Shown: positions 49,929 through 57,777 of the stretch, piece after piece
How positions within the stretch are numbered: position 1 is the stretch's first letter
How the letters are laid out: every line of letters begins with the position of its first letter
Origin: Clostridium sp. D33t1_170424_F3
GTDB lineage: Bacteria > Bacillota > Clostridia > Oscillospirales > Acutalibacteraceae
DNA: 64,000 nt
Direction: 5' to 3'
Assembly: GCF_015667585.1 (NCBI RefSeq)
Contig: NZ_JADPEG010000019.1
Location: 1-64,000, forward strand
Notes under the pieces: model-generated
Seen by the model: the letters and a program-made list of their open reading frames with translations, nothing else
What the model was told of the DNA's origin: nothing
The model's database searches: none
Made by a program: the position numbers and the translations under genes

Positions 49929-52001
49929 TCAATAGCCCCAGTTGACGACCTCCCAATCCGCATCCCGGCTGGTTCTCGCAATGGAGATTGTGCGCGGGGG
50001 ACTGCCCTCCCGCTGGTCCTTGACGGTGAGGACCTCATAGATAATGAGATTGCCCGCCGCGTACTCGCTTTCAATGCCTCTGTTGTGGTATTGGGGCGAA
50101 TCGTCGGGTACGGCGTTGAGGGCGGCGACCCCTTCAAAGGGTTCTTTGGAAAAATGCGCCTTGGCGATCGCCTCGGTTTCCTTCCGTTCGCCGTCAGTCA
50201 GACTGTTTTGGTAGCCCGGCGGCGCAAACGCCTGCGTGCCGCCGCCGGTGCCGGCGCTGACAATCTCAAAGCCGCCATTTTCCAGAGCCTTCACGCAAAG
50301 CTCGCGGAACAGGCCGCTGAATTTGCCCTTGCCCGATATGCCGTCTCCCGCCGCAAGGTATTCCTCAGAAGAGGTTTCGATGTCGTAGGTCATCTGCACC
50401 ACATAATGATACGGCATTTCTTCCCGGGTCGTCCCGGCCTTTGGTTCCCCGGCGATCACCGTAACGTCGGTAATTTGAAAGGCTGCGATGCGGCGGTCCG
50501 CGGGAACATCTTCTCCCACAAAGGAATTCAGGAACACGGTGGCGGCGGTGTTGCCGATGACGTCCAGCGGTTCGTCGGGCTTCACATAGAAGGTGATAGC
50601 TTCATGAGGCGTTTCCTTCGGGTGCTTGATCTGATCTTCCGTGTGATTGCCCACTTTGACCGGGATTTCCTGTAACAGCGCTTCCAGTTTTTCCGGGGTT
50701 TCCGTGCGCCCAAAGAGATTTTCTTCCTCCATCAGGGCCTCCGCCCATGCGCGGGAGAAGCTTTCTGAATAGGGATCTTTTCCGTCGTCCCAAGTAAAGG
50801 TAATGGTGTCAGCGTTTTCAATGAGAGAAAACAGGAGGACGGCATTTTGCTGAAAAGGGTTCTGATTGAAAGCGCCGGAGTAAAAATTTCGGGTTTCCGT
50901 ATCGGTCTTGAAGCGAATCGTGATGCCGTAGGGCGTCTCCGCCGTTTGCAGTTCGACGCCGTCGTATTGCAGGTTTTCCGGGAAATCCAACGCGGAAACC
51001 AGATTCCCCACGGCGGCGTTGTCGCCGGTATACGGGGTGCGGTATTGCAGGAGGGGCTGCGGCCCGGGCGCTTCCGCCGTGTTTTTGATTGGATTGGCCA
51101 AAAGCCCGGCGCTCACGCAGACGACGGCAACCGCTGCAATGGCAACGAGCCAAAAGGCCGGCTTTTTGTAATGGAGGACATTCCGGATGCGGCCTTTTGT
51201 GTCGCCCTCGCCAAAGGCGAGGGGCGTGCCGCCCGGCAGCCGTTTCCCAGCCGCAAGGGTGAGCAGGGAGGAGGAATAGTCCTTTTTGACATTGCTTCCC
51301 AATCGTTTGATTACCGCTTCGTCGCAGGACATTTCCATGTCCTTGCCGCTCAAAGCGAACGCCAGCCAGACAAGCGGATTAAACCAGTGCAGGCACAGTG
51401 AGAAGAAGCTGACCAGCTTTACAAGATAGTCCAAACGCTGGATATGGGTCTGTTCGTGCAGCAAAATGAAGGATTGCTCCGCGTCGGAAAGGTGCGCGGG
51501 CAAATAGATTTTGGGACGAAAAAAGCCGATGACAAAGGCGGTTTCCAATGATTCGGAAAAATAAATATTGTCTCTGTAAGGAACCGCGTCCCGCAGGCGG
51601 CCGCGCAGCCTGACCAGCGAGACGGCGCTGGCGGCAAGGAGGGCGAAAACACCTGCTAGCCAGATCACAGCCGCGATCGCGTTCCAGTCCGGTGAAAGGG
51701 TTTGCCCCGTGGGGGCTGCGGGAACGATGGGCGTGACGGCGGGAGCGGCTGCGCCGCTGTTCGGCGTCGTTGGGGCGTAGAAAACCTCCTGCAGAACAGG
51801 CGGCTCGTTCGCCGGCAGAAGGCTCCAAACGCTTTCAAAGGAAAACGGGCAAAGCAGCCGGAATAAAACCACGCTCCACAGCGCATAGGAGAAAATCTTG
51901 GGCGCTTTTTTCAAAAGCAGCCGTGCAAGCAGAACGAACAAAATGGCATAGCTTGCAGTGAGACTCATGCGGAGTACGGATAAAAACAAGGATTCCAGCA
52001 T
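49929..52001 (-). CDS. blaR1: BlaR1-type M56 metallopeptidase signal transducer with DUF4825-like region
   Basis: A 690-residue membrane protein. The N-terminal 300 residues have four membrane helices and the M56 zinc protease site HEQTH at 182-186 with the downstream MEMSCDEAVI glutamates. After the fourth helix the extracellular part is not a penicillin-binding domain: it starts with a YRTPYTGDNAAVGNLV block typical of DUF4825, followed by two further regions without known motifs. The signal it detects is therefore unlikely to be a classical beta-lactam acylation. It overlaps blaI by 1 bp (TAATG). Confidence 0.88.
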   Translation of the reverse strand: MLESLFLSVLRMSLTASYAILFVLLARLLLKKAPKIFSYALWSVVLFRLLCPFSFESVWSLLPANEPPVLQEVFYAPTTPNSGAAAPAVTPIVPAAPTGQTLSPDWNAIAAVIWLAGVFALLAASAVSLVRLRGRLRDAVPYRDNIYFSESLETAFVIGFFRPKIYLPAHLSDAEQSFILLHEQTHIQRLDYLVKLVSFFSLCLHWFNPLVWLAFALSGKDMEMSCDEAVIKRLGSNVKKDYSSSLLTLAAGKRLPGGTPLAFGEGDTKGRIRNVLHYKKPAFWLVAIAAVAVVCVSAGLLANPIKNTAEAPGPQPLLQYRTPYTGDNAAVGNLVSALDFPENLQYDGVELQTAETPYGITIRFKTDTETRNFYSGAFNQNPFQQNAVLLFSLIENADTITFTWDDGKDPYSESFSRAWAEALMEEENLFGRTETPEKLEALLQEIPVKVGNHTEDQIKHPKETPHEAITFYVKPDEPLDVIGNTAATVFLNSFVGEDVPADRRIAAFQITDVTVIAGEPKAGTTREEMPYHYVVQMTYDIETSSEEYLAAGDGISGKGKFSGLFRELCVKALENGGFEIVSAGTGGGTQAFAPPGYQNSLTDGERKETEAIAKAHFSKEPFEGVAALNAVPDDSPQYHNRGIESEYAAGNLIIYEVLTVKDQREGSPPRTISIARTSRDADWEVVNWGY

Positions 52002-52366
52002 TACGATCCCTCCCTGTGTTCATCGATCAGCTTTTGCAGCTCGGCAACGTCGCTGTCGCTGAGTTTATTTTTTCGGGTAAAGGCGGTCAGGAACTTCGGC
52101 AGGGAGCCGCCGAAGCTTTCGCGCAGGAACTCTTTTCCCTGTGCCGCGGCGAAATCCTCTTTGCTCATCAATGCCACGACGGTGCCGCCGCGGTTTTCAA
52201 AAATCCCCTTGTCGCAGAGCCCTTTCAGCATGGTATAGGTGGTGGTCCGTTTCCACCCCAACGCCTCGGCGCACAGCTCCGCCAGCATCCGGGAGGAAAC
52301 CGGCGCGTTGTCCCAGATGATGTCTGCAAACTGCTGTTGTTTTTCACCCAATTGGTAGGTATGCAT
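52001..52366 (-). CDS. blaI: BlaI/MecI-family transcriptional repressor
   Basis: A 121-residue winged-helix repressor: LGEKQQQFADIIWDNAPVSS, the recognition helix GWKRTTTYTMLKGLCDKG and a C-terminal dimer helix region. In this family the membrane partner triggers cleavage of the repressor. AGGAGGGC precedes the ATG. The operator overlapping its own promoter is visible upstream, so the operon is autoregulated. Confidence 0.94.
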   Translation of the reverse strand: MHTYQLGEKQQQFADIIWDNAPVSSRMLAELCAEALGWKRTTTYTMLKGLCDKGIFENRGGTVVALMSKEDFAAAQGKEFLRESFGGSLPKFLTAFTRKNKLSDSDVAELQKLIDEHREGS

Positions 52367-52387
52367 GAAAAGCCCTCCTGTCGTATC

Positions 52388-52439
52388 GCATTAGACTGCC
52401 TTGTATCTTTAGTCTAATGCAATTAGACAGAAATGTCAA
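52388..52439 (-). promoter_or_regulatory. blaI-blaR1 promoter with BlaI-type operators
   Basis: On the minus strand TTGACA (complement of 52434-52439) and TAGACT (complement of 52411-52416) are 17 bp apart. GCATTAGACT (52388-52397) is inverted at 52411-52420, and GTCTAA-N5-TTAGAC spans 52412-52428, so operator half-sites cover the -10 and spacer. Confidence 0.75.
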
Positions 52440-52528
52440 GAGGGTTTGTGAAAATGTGAGGAGACGTTCGCCAAAGCTTGTGTGGACGATCATACAAGTG
52501 GTCCATTTTTGTCCTCTTGCAGCCTGTC

Positions 52529-52544
52529 ACCAACGATCGTTGGT
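52529..52544. promoter_or_regulatory. Perfect 16-bp palindrome
   Basis: ACCAACGATCGTTGGT is fully self-complementary and lies 63 bp upstream of the XRE gene; a second small inverted repeat, TATAC-TTTG-GTATA, is at 52566-52579. They are candidate operators of that regulator. Confidence 0.6.
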
Positions 52545-52606
52545 ATTATCTCTATTGCAAAATCGTATACTTTGGTATAGATCAGAACAATTGTAGGTGC
52601 TGAAAC

Positions 52607-52831
52607 ATGAAAGAAATATTGGCAGAGCGGCTGAAACAATGCAGAAAAGAGAAGGGGCTTACGCAGGGCGAAGTCGCGATCTACTGCGATATTACCGAAA
52701 AGACCTATCAGAACTATGAACTGATAACGCGGGAGCCGAAATTGGAAATCCTGCTCAAAATTGCGGAGTTATTCAATGTGTCGCTGGATTATCTGGTGGG
52801 AAGAACCGATGAGAAACAGGTAAATCAATAG
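52607..52831 (+). CDS. Small XRE-family regulator
   Basis: A 74-residue protein that is little more than a Cro/CI helix-turn-helix: LAERLKQCRKEKGLTQGEVA, ITEKTYQNYE, then LEILLKIAELFNVSLDYLVGRTDE. The start ATG at 52607 has AGGTGC only. It precedes an unknown anchored protein by about 60 bp and may regulate it or the palindrome upstream. Confidence 0.85.
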   Translation: MKEILAERLKQCRKEKGLTQGEVAIYCDITEKTYQNYELITREPKLEILLKIAELFNVSLDYLVGRTDEKQVNQ

Positions 52832-52892
52832 CAGGAAGTTGGCGGCTTGATAATTGTAGGTGTTTAGCTGTAATTTATTTGAGGAAATGAAA

Positions 52893-53549
52893 ATGTTTAA
52901 GAAAAAACCGGTTATTATCATGGTGGCAATCTTGATTCTTATCAGCATAGGATGTGTTTTGCCGAACATCTCGATTCCCATGCGTTTATCCGCTTCTTCC
53001 AAAAACGCTAAAGTTTCTTATATCCCTTTTTACTTTTCATTATTAGAGTCATCCGCCCTGTTTCCATACTACACGCCCGAAGAGTTCATCAACAATCATT
53101 CGGCGGATATGTTTATGGGTGAGGTATCGGACATTAAAAACATAAGAATATCCATCGGTTCCTATACCTATGACAAATCCATTGCAAAGGTAAAGGTTAC
53201 TAAGGTATTGTCAGGAACAGCAACCGTTGGTTCAACGGTATCTCTTCTCATGCCTGTTCCCATTAACACCATTGTCCATTATGAGGATTCAGAAGTCATT
53301 TCCTGCATTAGAAGCGGAATGACGGGGATTTTCCTGCCCAAAAAATACGATGCGTCGTCCTATTGGAGGATCGACGACGCAGAATTGTATTTCCCGGACA
53401 TTGCGGATTATGGATTGACGGATGGACGGAGAGATGTTTTTCTCTATGATGACGGCAAATTGATTTTTGACGACTACACGTATTCCTATCAGTTAAAATC
53501 TTTACAGGATGTAGAAGATCTAATACAGGATATTACGTCAAAGCCATAG
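52893..53549 (+). CDS. Exported or membrane-anchored protein of unknown function
   Basis: A 218-residue protein with a strongly hydrophobic N-terminal segment (about residues 6-28) after a KKK start, either signal peptide or anchor; a cysteine at about residue 29 lies in SIGC, an imperfect lipobox. The rest is soluble, beta-rich, with DKSIAKVKVTKVLSGTATVG and SVSLLMP typical of small OB- or Ig-like shells, and ends in an acidic C-terminus. I do not recognise the family. GAGG precedes the ATG at 52893. AT content is higher than in neighbours. A terminator follows. Confidence 0.65.
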   Translation: MFKKKPVIIMVAILILISIGCVLPNISIPMRLSASSKNAKVSYIPFYFSLLESSALFPYYTPEEFINNHSADMFMGEVSDIKNIRISIGSYTYDKSIAKVKVTKVLSGTATVGSTVSLLMPVPINTIVHYEDSEVISCIRSGMTGIFLPKKYDASSYWRIDDAELYFPDIADYGLTDGRRDVFLYDDGKLIFDDYTYSYQLKSLQDVEDLIQDITSKP

Positions 53550-53603
53550 CGGTACAGCTTATTTTGTGAGTGGAAAAAGATGGGCGAATCTGTTTCTATG
53601 TAG

Positions 53604-53640
53604 AAAAGGTGGACAGCCTTGGCTGTTCACCTTTTTGCGC
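53604..53640 (+). terminator. Terminator shared by converging genes
   Basis: AAAAGGTGGACAGCC pairs, with one mismatch, with GGCTGTTCACCTTTT, followed by TTTTGC. The minus strand also ends in TTTT, so it can serve the TauE/SafE pair. Confidence 0.82.
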
Positions 53641-53671
53641 TTATCAATATTGATAAAACCGGTCGGGAAAA

Positions 53672-54061
53672 CTATGCGTCTTCCTCCTCCGGTTCCTTTT
53701 TCTTAGGGGAGAAGAACAGTTCCCGGATGCCCAAAATCAGCACGAACACGGCAAAGCCCTTGCTGATCCAGAACGGCTGGATCGTGTTGGCCAGCCAAAC
53801 GCCCAGGAAAGCGCCCAGCACGCCGAACGGCGCGCATTTCAGCGCAAACTTGTAGTCGATCAGCTTGTTTTTGATGTGGATCGCGATGGACACCGCCGCC
53901 AGCGGCAAAAAGAAAATGAGATTGATCCCGCCCGCCTGCATCTGTTCCATGTTGAGGAACAGCGTCAAATACAAAACAAGAATGCCGCCCCCGCCCAGGC
54001 CAAGCGCGCTGACAAAGCCCGCCACCAGACTGGCAATTCCCGCCACCAGCCACGTGCTCAT
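53672..54061 (-). CDS. TauE/SafE-family half transporter, second subunit
   Basis: A 129-residue membrane protein equal to one half of a TauE/SafE anion exporter, with four predicted helices. The start has the family glycine motif GFVSALGLGGGGILV. An acidic tail (KKKEPEEEDA) follows. Its start overlaps the stop of the first half-gene by 4 bp, so the two halves are made together and probably pair to form a complete transporter, by analogy with full-length members of about 250 residues. Substrate unknown. Confidence 0.88.
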   Translation of the reverse strand: MSTWLVAGIASLVAGFVSALGLGGGGILVLYLTLFLNMEQMQAGGINLIFFLPLAAVSIAIHIKNKLIDYKFALKCAPFGVLGAFLGVWLANTIQPFWISKGFAVFVLILGIRELFFSPKKKEPEEEDA

Positions 54062-54426
54062 CGGAACAGCAGCCGGACGGCGGCGTAGATCATAAACGCG
54101 CCGAACGCCTTTCTGAGAAGCTTATCGGGAATCTTTTGCATCAGCATCGCGCCGAGGATCGCACCGATGAAGCCGCCGGGCAGGTAGGGCAGCGCGTCGG
54201 TGAACTGGATGGTGCCGTTCATCAAATACAGAACGGCGCTGACAATGGAGATGGGGAGGATGACCGCGAGGGAGGTCGCATGCGCTTTTTTCAGCGGGAT
54301 GCCGGACCATTTCAGGAGAGGAACCGCCGCGATTCCGCCGCCCGCGCCGAACAGCCCGTTCAGCACGCCGCACACCGCGCCGATAATCATGGAAGCAAAC
54401 CGTTTTAGTCCGCCGCTTTTTTCCAC
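54058..54426 (-). CDS. TauE/SafE-family half transporter, first subunit
   Basis: A 122-residue membrane protein, the other half of the split exporter, with the same motif at its start (GVLNGLFGAGGGIAAVP) and four helices. The GTG at 54426 is preferred because GGGAGGG lies seven bases before it; an ATG at 54432 directly abuts that site. The upstream open frame is rejected. It leads the two-gene operon. Confidence 0.86.
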   Translation of the reverse strand: MEKSGGLKRFASMIIGAVCGVLNGLFGAGGGIAAVPLLKWSGIPLKKAHATSLAVILPISIVSAVLYLMNGTIQFTDALPYLPGGFIGAILGAMLMQKIPDKLLRKAFGAFMIYAAVRLLFR

Positions 54427-54564
54427 GCGCATTCCCTCCCGCCGCTTGATTCTGAATACTAGCATTTGAAAAAGCGGCGGCTTTATACGGAAAACAGGTA
54501 AAAGAAAGAATAAAAAATACAATTTGTATAAAATATGATTTAATATACAGGTGCAATCTTTTTC

Positions 54565-54593
54565 TTGCCCAGAAAAGCGCGTTGTGCTATGAT
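54565..54593 (+). promoter_or_regulatory. Promoter of the DUF6483-like gene
   Basis: TTGCCC (54565-54570) and TATGAT (54588-54593) at 17-bp spacing, preceded by an AT-rich block; the start codon is 37 bp downstream. Confidence 0.75.
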
Positions 54594-54630
54594 GGGTCTA
54601 TCGTATTTTTAAAAGAGCGGAGGAGATCGA

Positions 54631-54993
54631 ATGTTTCAGGAAGACTACGTTTTGCGGCAGATCGAAATGATTGTGATGATCCTGGCGCGGCTGCTGTACG
54701 GAAAAAATGTTGCCGAATATACCATTCAGGACGAGACGGCCTGGACGGCTTCGGACGAGCTGTACATGCGGCTGTATCAGATGCTGGAAGAGGGGAAAAT
54801 CAACGAGGCGGAAAACCTGTTGTATGAGGAAATGGATACCGGCAATATGCAGGATTTAAAGGTTGCTTTGGGGTTTTACAGCAAGCTGAAGGGCTACGAC
54901 GATGCGTTTTTGGAAGCGCACGACTATTCGCGCGAGGAAATCAAGGACGGCTTGGAAAACATCGCGGAGCAGTTCGGCATTAATCTGGAATAA
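54631..54993 (+). CDS. DUF6483-like small helical protein
   Basis: A 120-residue soluble helical protein: N-terminal DYVLRQIEMIVMILARLLYGK and a TPR-like YMRLYQMLEEGKINEAENLLYE segment. Small proteins of this type are common in Clostridia and carry a DUF name; no function is known to me. AGCGGAGG precedes the ATG. It has its own promoter and a strong terminator. Confidence 0.85.
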   Translation: MFQEDYVLRQIEMIVMILARLLYGKNVAEYTIQDETAWTASDELYMRLYQMLEEGKINEAENLLYEEMDTGNMQDLKVALGFYSKLKGYDDAFLEAHDYSREEIKDGLENIAEQFGINLE

Positions 54994-54996
54994 GAC

Positions 54997-55033
54997 AAAA
55001 AAGACGTACCGGATCCTTCGGTACGTCTTTTTT
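54997..55033 (+). terminator. Rho-independent terminator
   Basis: AAAAAAGACGTACCG (54997-55011) pairs exactly with CGGTACGTCTTTTTT (55019-55033), ending in a T run. It works symmetrically for both strands. Confidence 0.92.
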
Positions 55034-55084
55034 AATATTACAAATTGTATAAATAAAGAAGAAATTTACAAACGGGAAATAGAA

Positions 55085-56983
55085 TTATTCGTTTTGCGGT
55101 GTAATGGACGGTTCCTGTCCGGGGGATGATGCCGCGTCCGTCTTGACCCGCAGAGCGCGCGACGCGTTCAGGATTGCAATTACGGATACGCCTACGTCCG
55201 CAAAGACCGCTTCCCACATATTTGCCAGTCCGAAAGCGCCCATCGCCAGAAACAGCAGTTTAATGCCAAGCGCAAAGACGATATTCTGCCTGACAATACG
55301 CAGCGTTTTTTTGGAAATCTGCATGGCCGCGGCGAGCTTTGACGGCTTGTCGTCCATCAGGACCACGTCGGCCGCTTCGATCGCGGCGTCGGAACCGAGG
55401 CCGCCCATCGCAATACCGATGTCCGCGCGGGACAGCACGGGCGCGTCGTTGATGCCGTCGCCCACAAAGGCCAGCTTGCCCTTGCCGGTTTTCTGTTTCA
55501 GCAGGTCTTCCACCCGGTCCACCTTATCTCCGGGGAGCAGTTCGGTGTGGACCTCATCCAGGCCGAGCGTCCGCGCCACATTTTCGCCCACCGCTTTGCT
55601 GTCTCCGGTGAGCATCACCGTTTTACGGATGCCCTGCCGCTTCAGGCTGGCAATGGCGGATGCCGAATCCTCTTTTACTTCGTCCGAGATCACGATATGT
55701 CCGGCGTAGAGGCCGTCCACCGCCACATGTACCACGGTGCCGGTTCTATGGCATTCGTGCCAGTCCGCGCCAATCTGCCGCATCAGCTTGCCGTTGCCCG
55801 CGCAGACGGTTTTGCCGTCCACCCTGGCGCGCACGCCGTGGCCGGAGATTTCCTCCACGTCCGCAACGCGTGCGGCGTCGAGCGGTTTCTGGCAGGCTTC
55901 CTTCAAAGAACGGGAAATCGGGTGGTCGGAATAGCTTTCCGCCAGCGCGGCCAGCTCCAGAAGCTGCTCCTTGCTGATCTGATCGGGATGGATTGCCGTT
56001 ACAGTGAAAGTTCCCTTGGTCAGGGTGCCGGTTTTGTCAAAAACCACGATTTCCGTTTCCGCAAGGGCCTCCAGATAGTTGGCGCCCTTCACCAGAATGC
56101 CGTGTTTGGACGCGCCGCCGATGCCGCCGAAAAAGCTGAGCGGAATGGAGATCACCAGTGCGCATGGGCAGGAAATGACGAGAAAGATTAACGCGCGTTC
56201 CACCCAGTCGCCCCAGCCGCCGCCTAAAATCAGCGGGGGAAGAATCGCCAGCAGCAATGCGCCGATGACGACTGCCGGCGTATAGTAGCGGGCAAAACGG
56301 GTGATGAAGTTTTCCGCGCGCGCTTTCTTTGTGCTGGAATTTTCCACCAGATCCAAAATCTTTGCCACGGTGGATTCTCCGAATTCCCTGGTGACCTGTA
56401 CCTTCAGCAGGCCGCTCTGGTTAATGCAGCCGCTGATGACCGCGTCGCCGGGAACAACGTCGCGGGGCAGGGATTCGCCGGTCAGCGCAGAGGTGTTGAT
56501 AGAAGAAGAGCCCTCCAGCACCGTACCGTCCAACGGGATTTTTTCCCCGGCCTTAATGACAATGGTGTCGCCTACCTCCACATCTTCGGGGTCCACCTGC
56601 TCCAACCGGCCGTTCCGCTCCACGTTGGCATAGTCGGGGCGGATATCCATCAGGGCGGAGATGGACTGGCGGGAACGCCCCACCGCGTAGCTTTGGAACA
56701 ATTCGCCCACCTGATAGAACAGCATAACCGCCACGCCCTCCGGGTAATCCCCCAGACAGAACGCGCCGACAGTGGCAATTGCCATCAAAAAGTTTTCATC
56801 GAACACCTGCCCGTGGGCGATGTTGCGCACGGCGCGCCATAGGACGTCCCAGCCGATCATGGCGTAGGGAATCAGGAACAGCAGCAGCCGGGCGATTCCC
56901 GCAGAGGGGATGAGGTAAGCGGCGGCCAGAAGGACGGCGCTTGCGATAATACGAATGAGGGTGTTCTTTTGCTTTTTGCTCAT
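55085..56983 (-). CDS. cadA: Heavy-metal-translocating P1B-type ATPase (CadA/ZntA-like)
   Basis: A 632-residue metal-exporting ATPase. Metal-transport motif C272-P-C274 in helix 6 region, actuator TGES, phosphorylated D316 in DKTGTLT, and the hinge GDGINDAPVL are all present. CPC with an HP-type P-domain fits P1B-2 enzymes for Zn, Cd or Pb. It lacks an N-terminal HMA domain; that domain is encoded as a separate protein just upstream. A conserved ArsR repressor completes the operon. Confidence 0.95.
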   Translation of the reverse strand: MSKKQKNTLIRIIASAVLLAAAYLIPSAGIARLLLFLIPYAMIGWDVLWRAVRNIAHGQVFDENFLMAIATVGAFCLGDYPEGVAVMLFYQVGELFQSYAVGRSRQSISALMDIRPDYANVERNGRLEQVDPEDVEVGDTIVIKAGEKIPLDGTVLEGSSSINTSALTGESLPRDVVPGDAVISGCINQSGLLKVQVTREFGESTVAKILDLVENSSTKKARAENFITRFARYYTPAVVIGALLLAILPPLILGGGWGDWVERALIFLVISCPCALVISIPLSFFGGIGGASKHGILVKGANYLEALAETEIVVFDKTGTLTKGTFTVTAIHPDQISKEQLLELAALAESYSDHPISRSLKEACQKPLDAARVADVEEISGHGVRARVDGKTVCAGNGKLMRQIGADWHECHRTGTVVHVAVDGLYAGHIVISDEVKEDSASAIASLKRQGIRKTVMLTGDSKAVGENVARTLGLDEVHTELLPGDKVDRVEDLLKQKTGKGKLAFVGDGINDAPVLSRADIGIAMGGLGSDAAIEAADVVLMDDKPSKLAAAMQISKKTLRIVRQNIVFALGIKLLFLAMGAFGLANMWEAVFADVGVSVIAILNASRALRVKTDAASSPGQEPSITPQNE

Positions 56984-57012
56984 GGAAATCCCTCCTGTTA
57001 AAATGTTGTGGA

Positions 57013-57231
57013 TTACAGCTGGATTACACAGTCCGGTTCAATGCGCTTGCAGACGCGGACCACTTCCTGCATAATGGCGTCAAAACGGGCGTCGTCCGCC
57101 TCCAATGTCATCTTCTGAGTCATAAAGCTGACGGCGGCGTCCTGCACACCGTCGATTTTTTTAATAGCGTCTTCCATTTTAGCGGCGCAGTTCGCGCAGT
57201 CCAGATCGATCAGCTTAAAACGTTTTTTCAT
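57013..57231 (-). CDS. Free-standing heavy-metal-associated (HMA) domain protein
   Basis: A 72-residue ferredoxin-fold metal carrier with the CxxC pair C12/C15 in DLDCANCAAKME, the type found at the N-terminus of Zn/Cd ATPases. Its place directly before the ATPase gene, which lacks this domain, indicates that it delivers metal or senses it in trans. AGGAGG precedes the ATG. Confidence 0.93.
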   Translation of the reverse strand: MKKRFKLIDLDCANCAAKMEDAIKKIDGVQDAAVSFMTQKMTLEADDARFDAIMQEVVRVCKRIEPDCVIQL

Positions 57232-57258
57232 AGTCAGGTTCCTCCTCGATAATTTGAT

Positions 57259-57621
57259 TTATTCTGCGACGTGTTCCATCCCCTGGTCGATGATCGTGCG
57301 CACATGGCCGTCCGCCAGGGAGTAAAAAACCGTTTTGCCTTCGCGGCGGTATTTGACCAGCTTGCTCTGCTTGAGGGAACGAAGCTGATGCGAGATGGCG
57401 GACTGCGTCATGTTCAGCAGCTGTGCGATGTCGCATACGCACATTTCGGATTCAAACAGGACGTACAGAATCTTGATGCGGGTGGAGTCGCCAAAAATCT
57501 TGAACAGCTCCGCCAGGTCGTACAGGATTTCTTCGTCGGGCATATCGCGGTTGACTTTCCGGACGATGTCCTCGTGCGCGTGAATAAATTCGCAGCGTTC
57601 CACGCCGGTGGGGTCTGTCAT
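57259..57621 (-). CDS. ArsR/SmtB-family metal-responsive repressor (CadC-like)
   Basis: A 120-residue winged-helix repressor with the metal motif EMCVCDIAQ (ELCVCD type of CadC) in the recognition region, plus C10 and histidines at the N-terminus, and the helix MTQSAISHQLRSLKQSKLV. It would dissociate from DNA on binding Cd, Pb or Zn and derepress the efflux operon. The ATG at 57621 is preferred; the ATG at 57639 lies within the operator and would be almost leaderless. Confidence 0.92.
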   Translation of the reverse strand: MTDPTGVERCEFIHAHEDIVRKVNRDMPDEEILYDLAELFKIFGDSTRIKILYVLFESEMCVCDIAQLLNMTQSAISHQLRSLKQSKLVKYRREGKTVFYSLADGHVRTIIDQGMEHVAE

Positions 57622-57636
57622 ATTCTCACATTCTTT

Positions 57637-57689
57637 CATATGAATTATTGTTCATATGTTTATTATATGCGGTTTTTGAGAAAAGTCAA
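57637..57689 (-). promoter_or_regulatory. Metal-responsive promoter with ArsR/SmtB operator
   Basis: On the minus strand TTGACT (complement of 57684-57689) and TATAAT (complement of 57662-57667) are 16 bp apart. Just downstream CATATGAA-N6-TTCATATG (57637-57658) is a perfect 8-bp inverted repeat of the SmtB/CadC operator type covering the transcription start. Confidence 0.85.
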
Positions 57690-57727
57690 CAGGTTTTAGA
57701 ATAGAAATTTATTTGATAAAAAATAAG

Positions 57728-57761
57728 ACAGCCCGCAAAGAATGTTCTTTGCGGGCTGTCT
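57728..57761 (-). terminator. Terminator of the second sigma/anti-sigma operon
   Basis: GACAGCCCGCAAAGAA pairs with TTCTTTGCGGGCTGTC; on the minus strand it is followed by TTATTTTTT, 17 bp past the stop at 57778. Confidence 0.88.
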
Positions 57762-57777
57762 GTATCTATAATAATGG

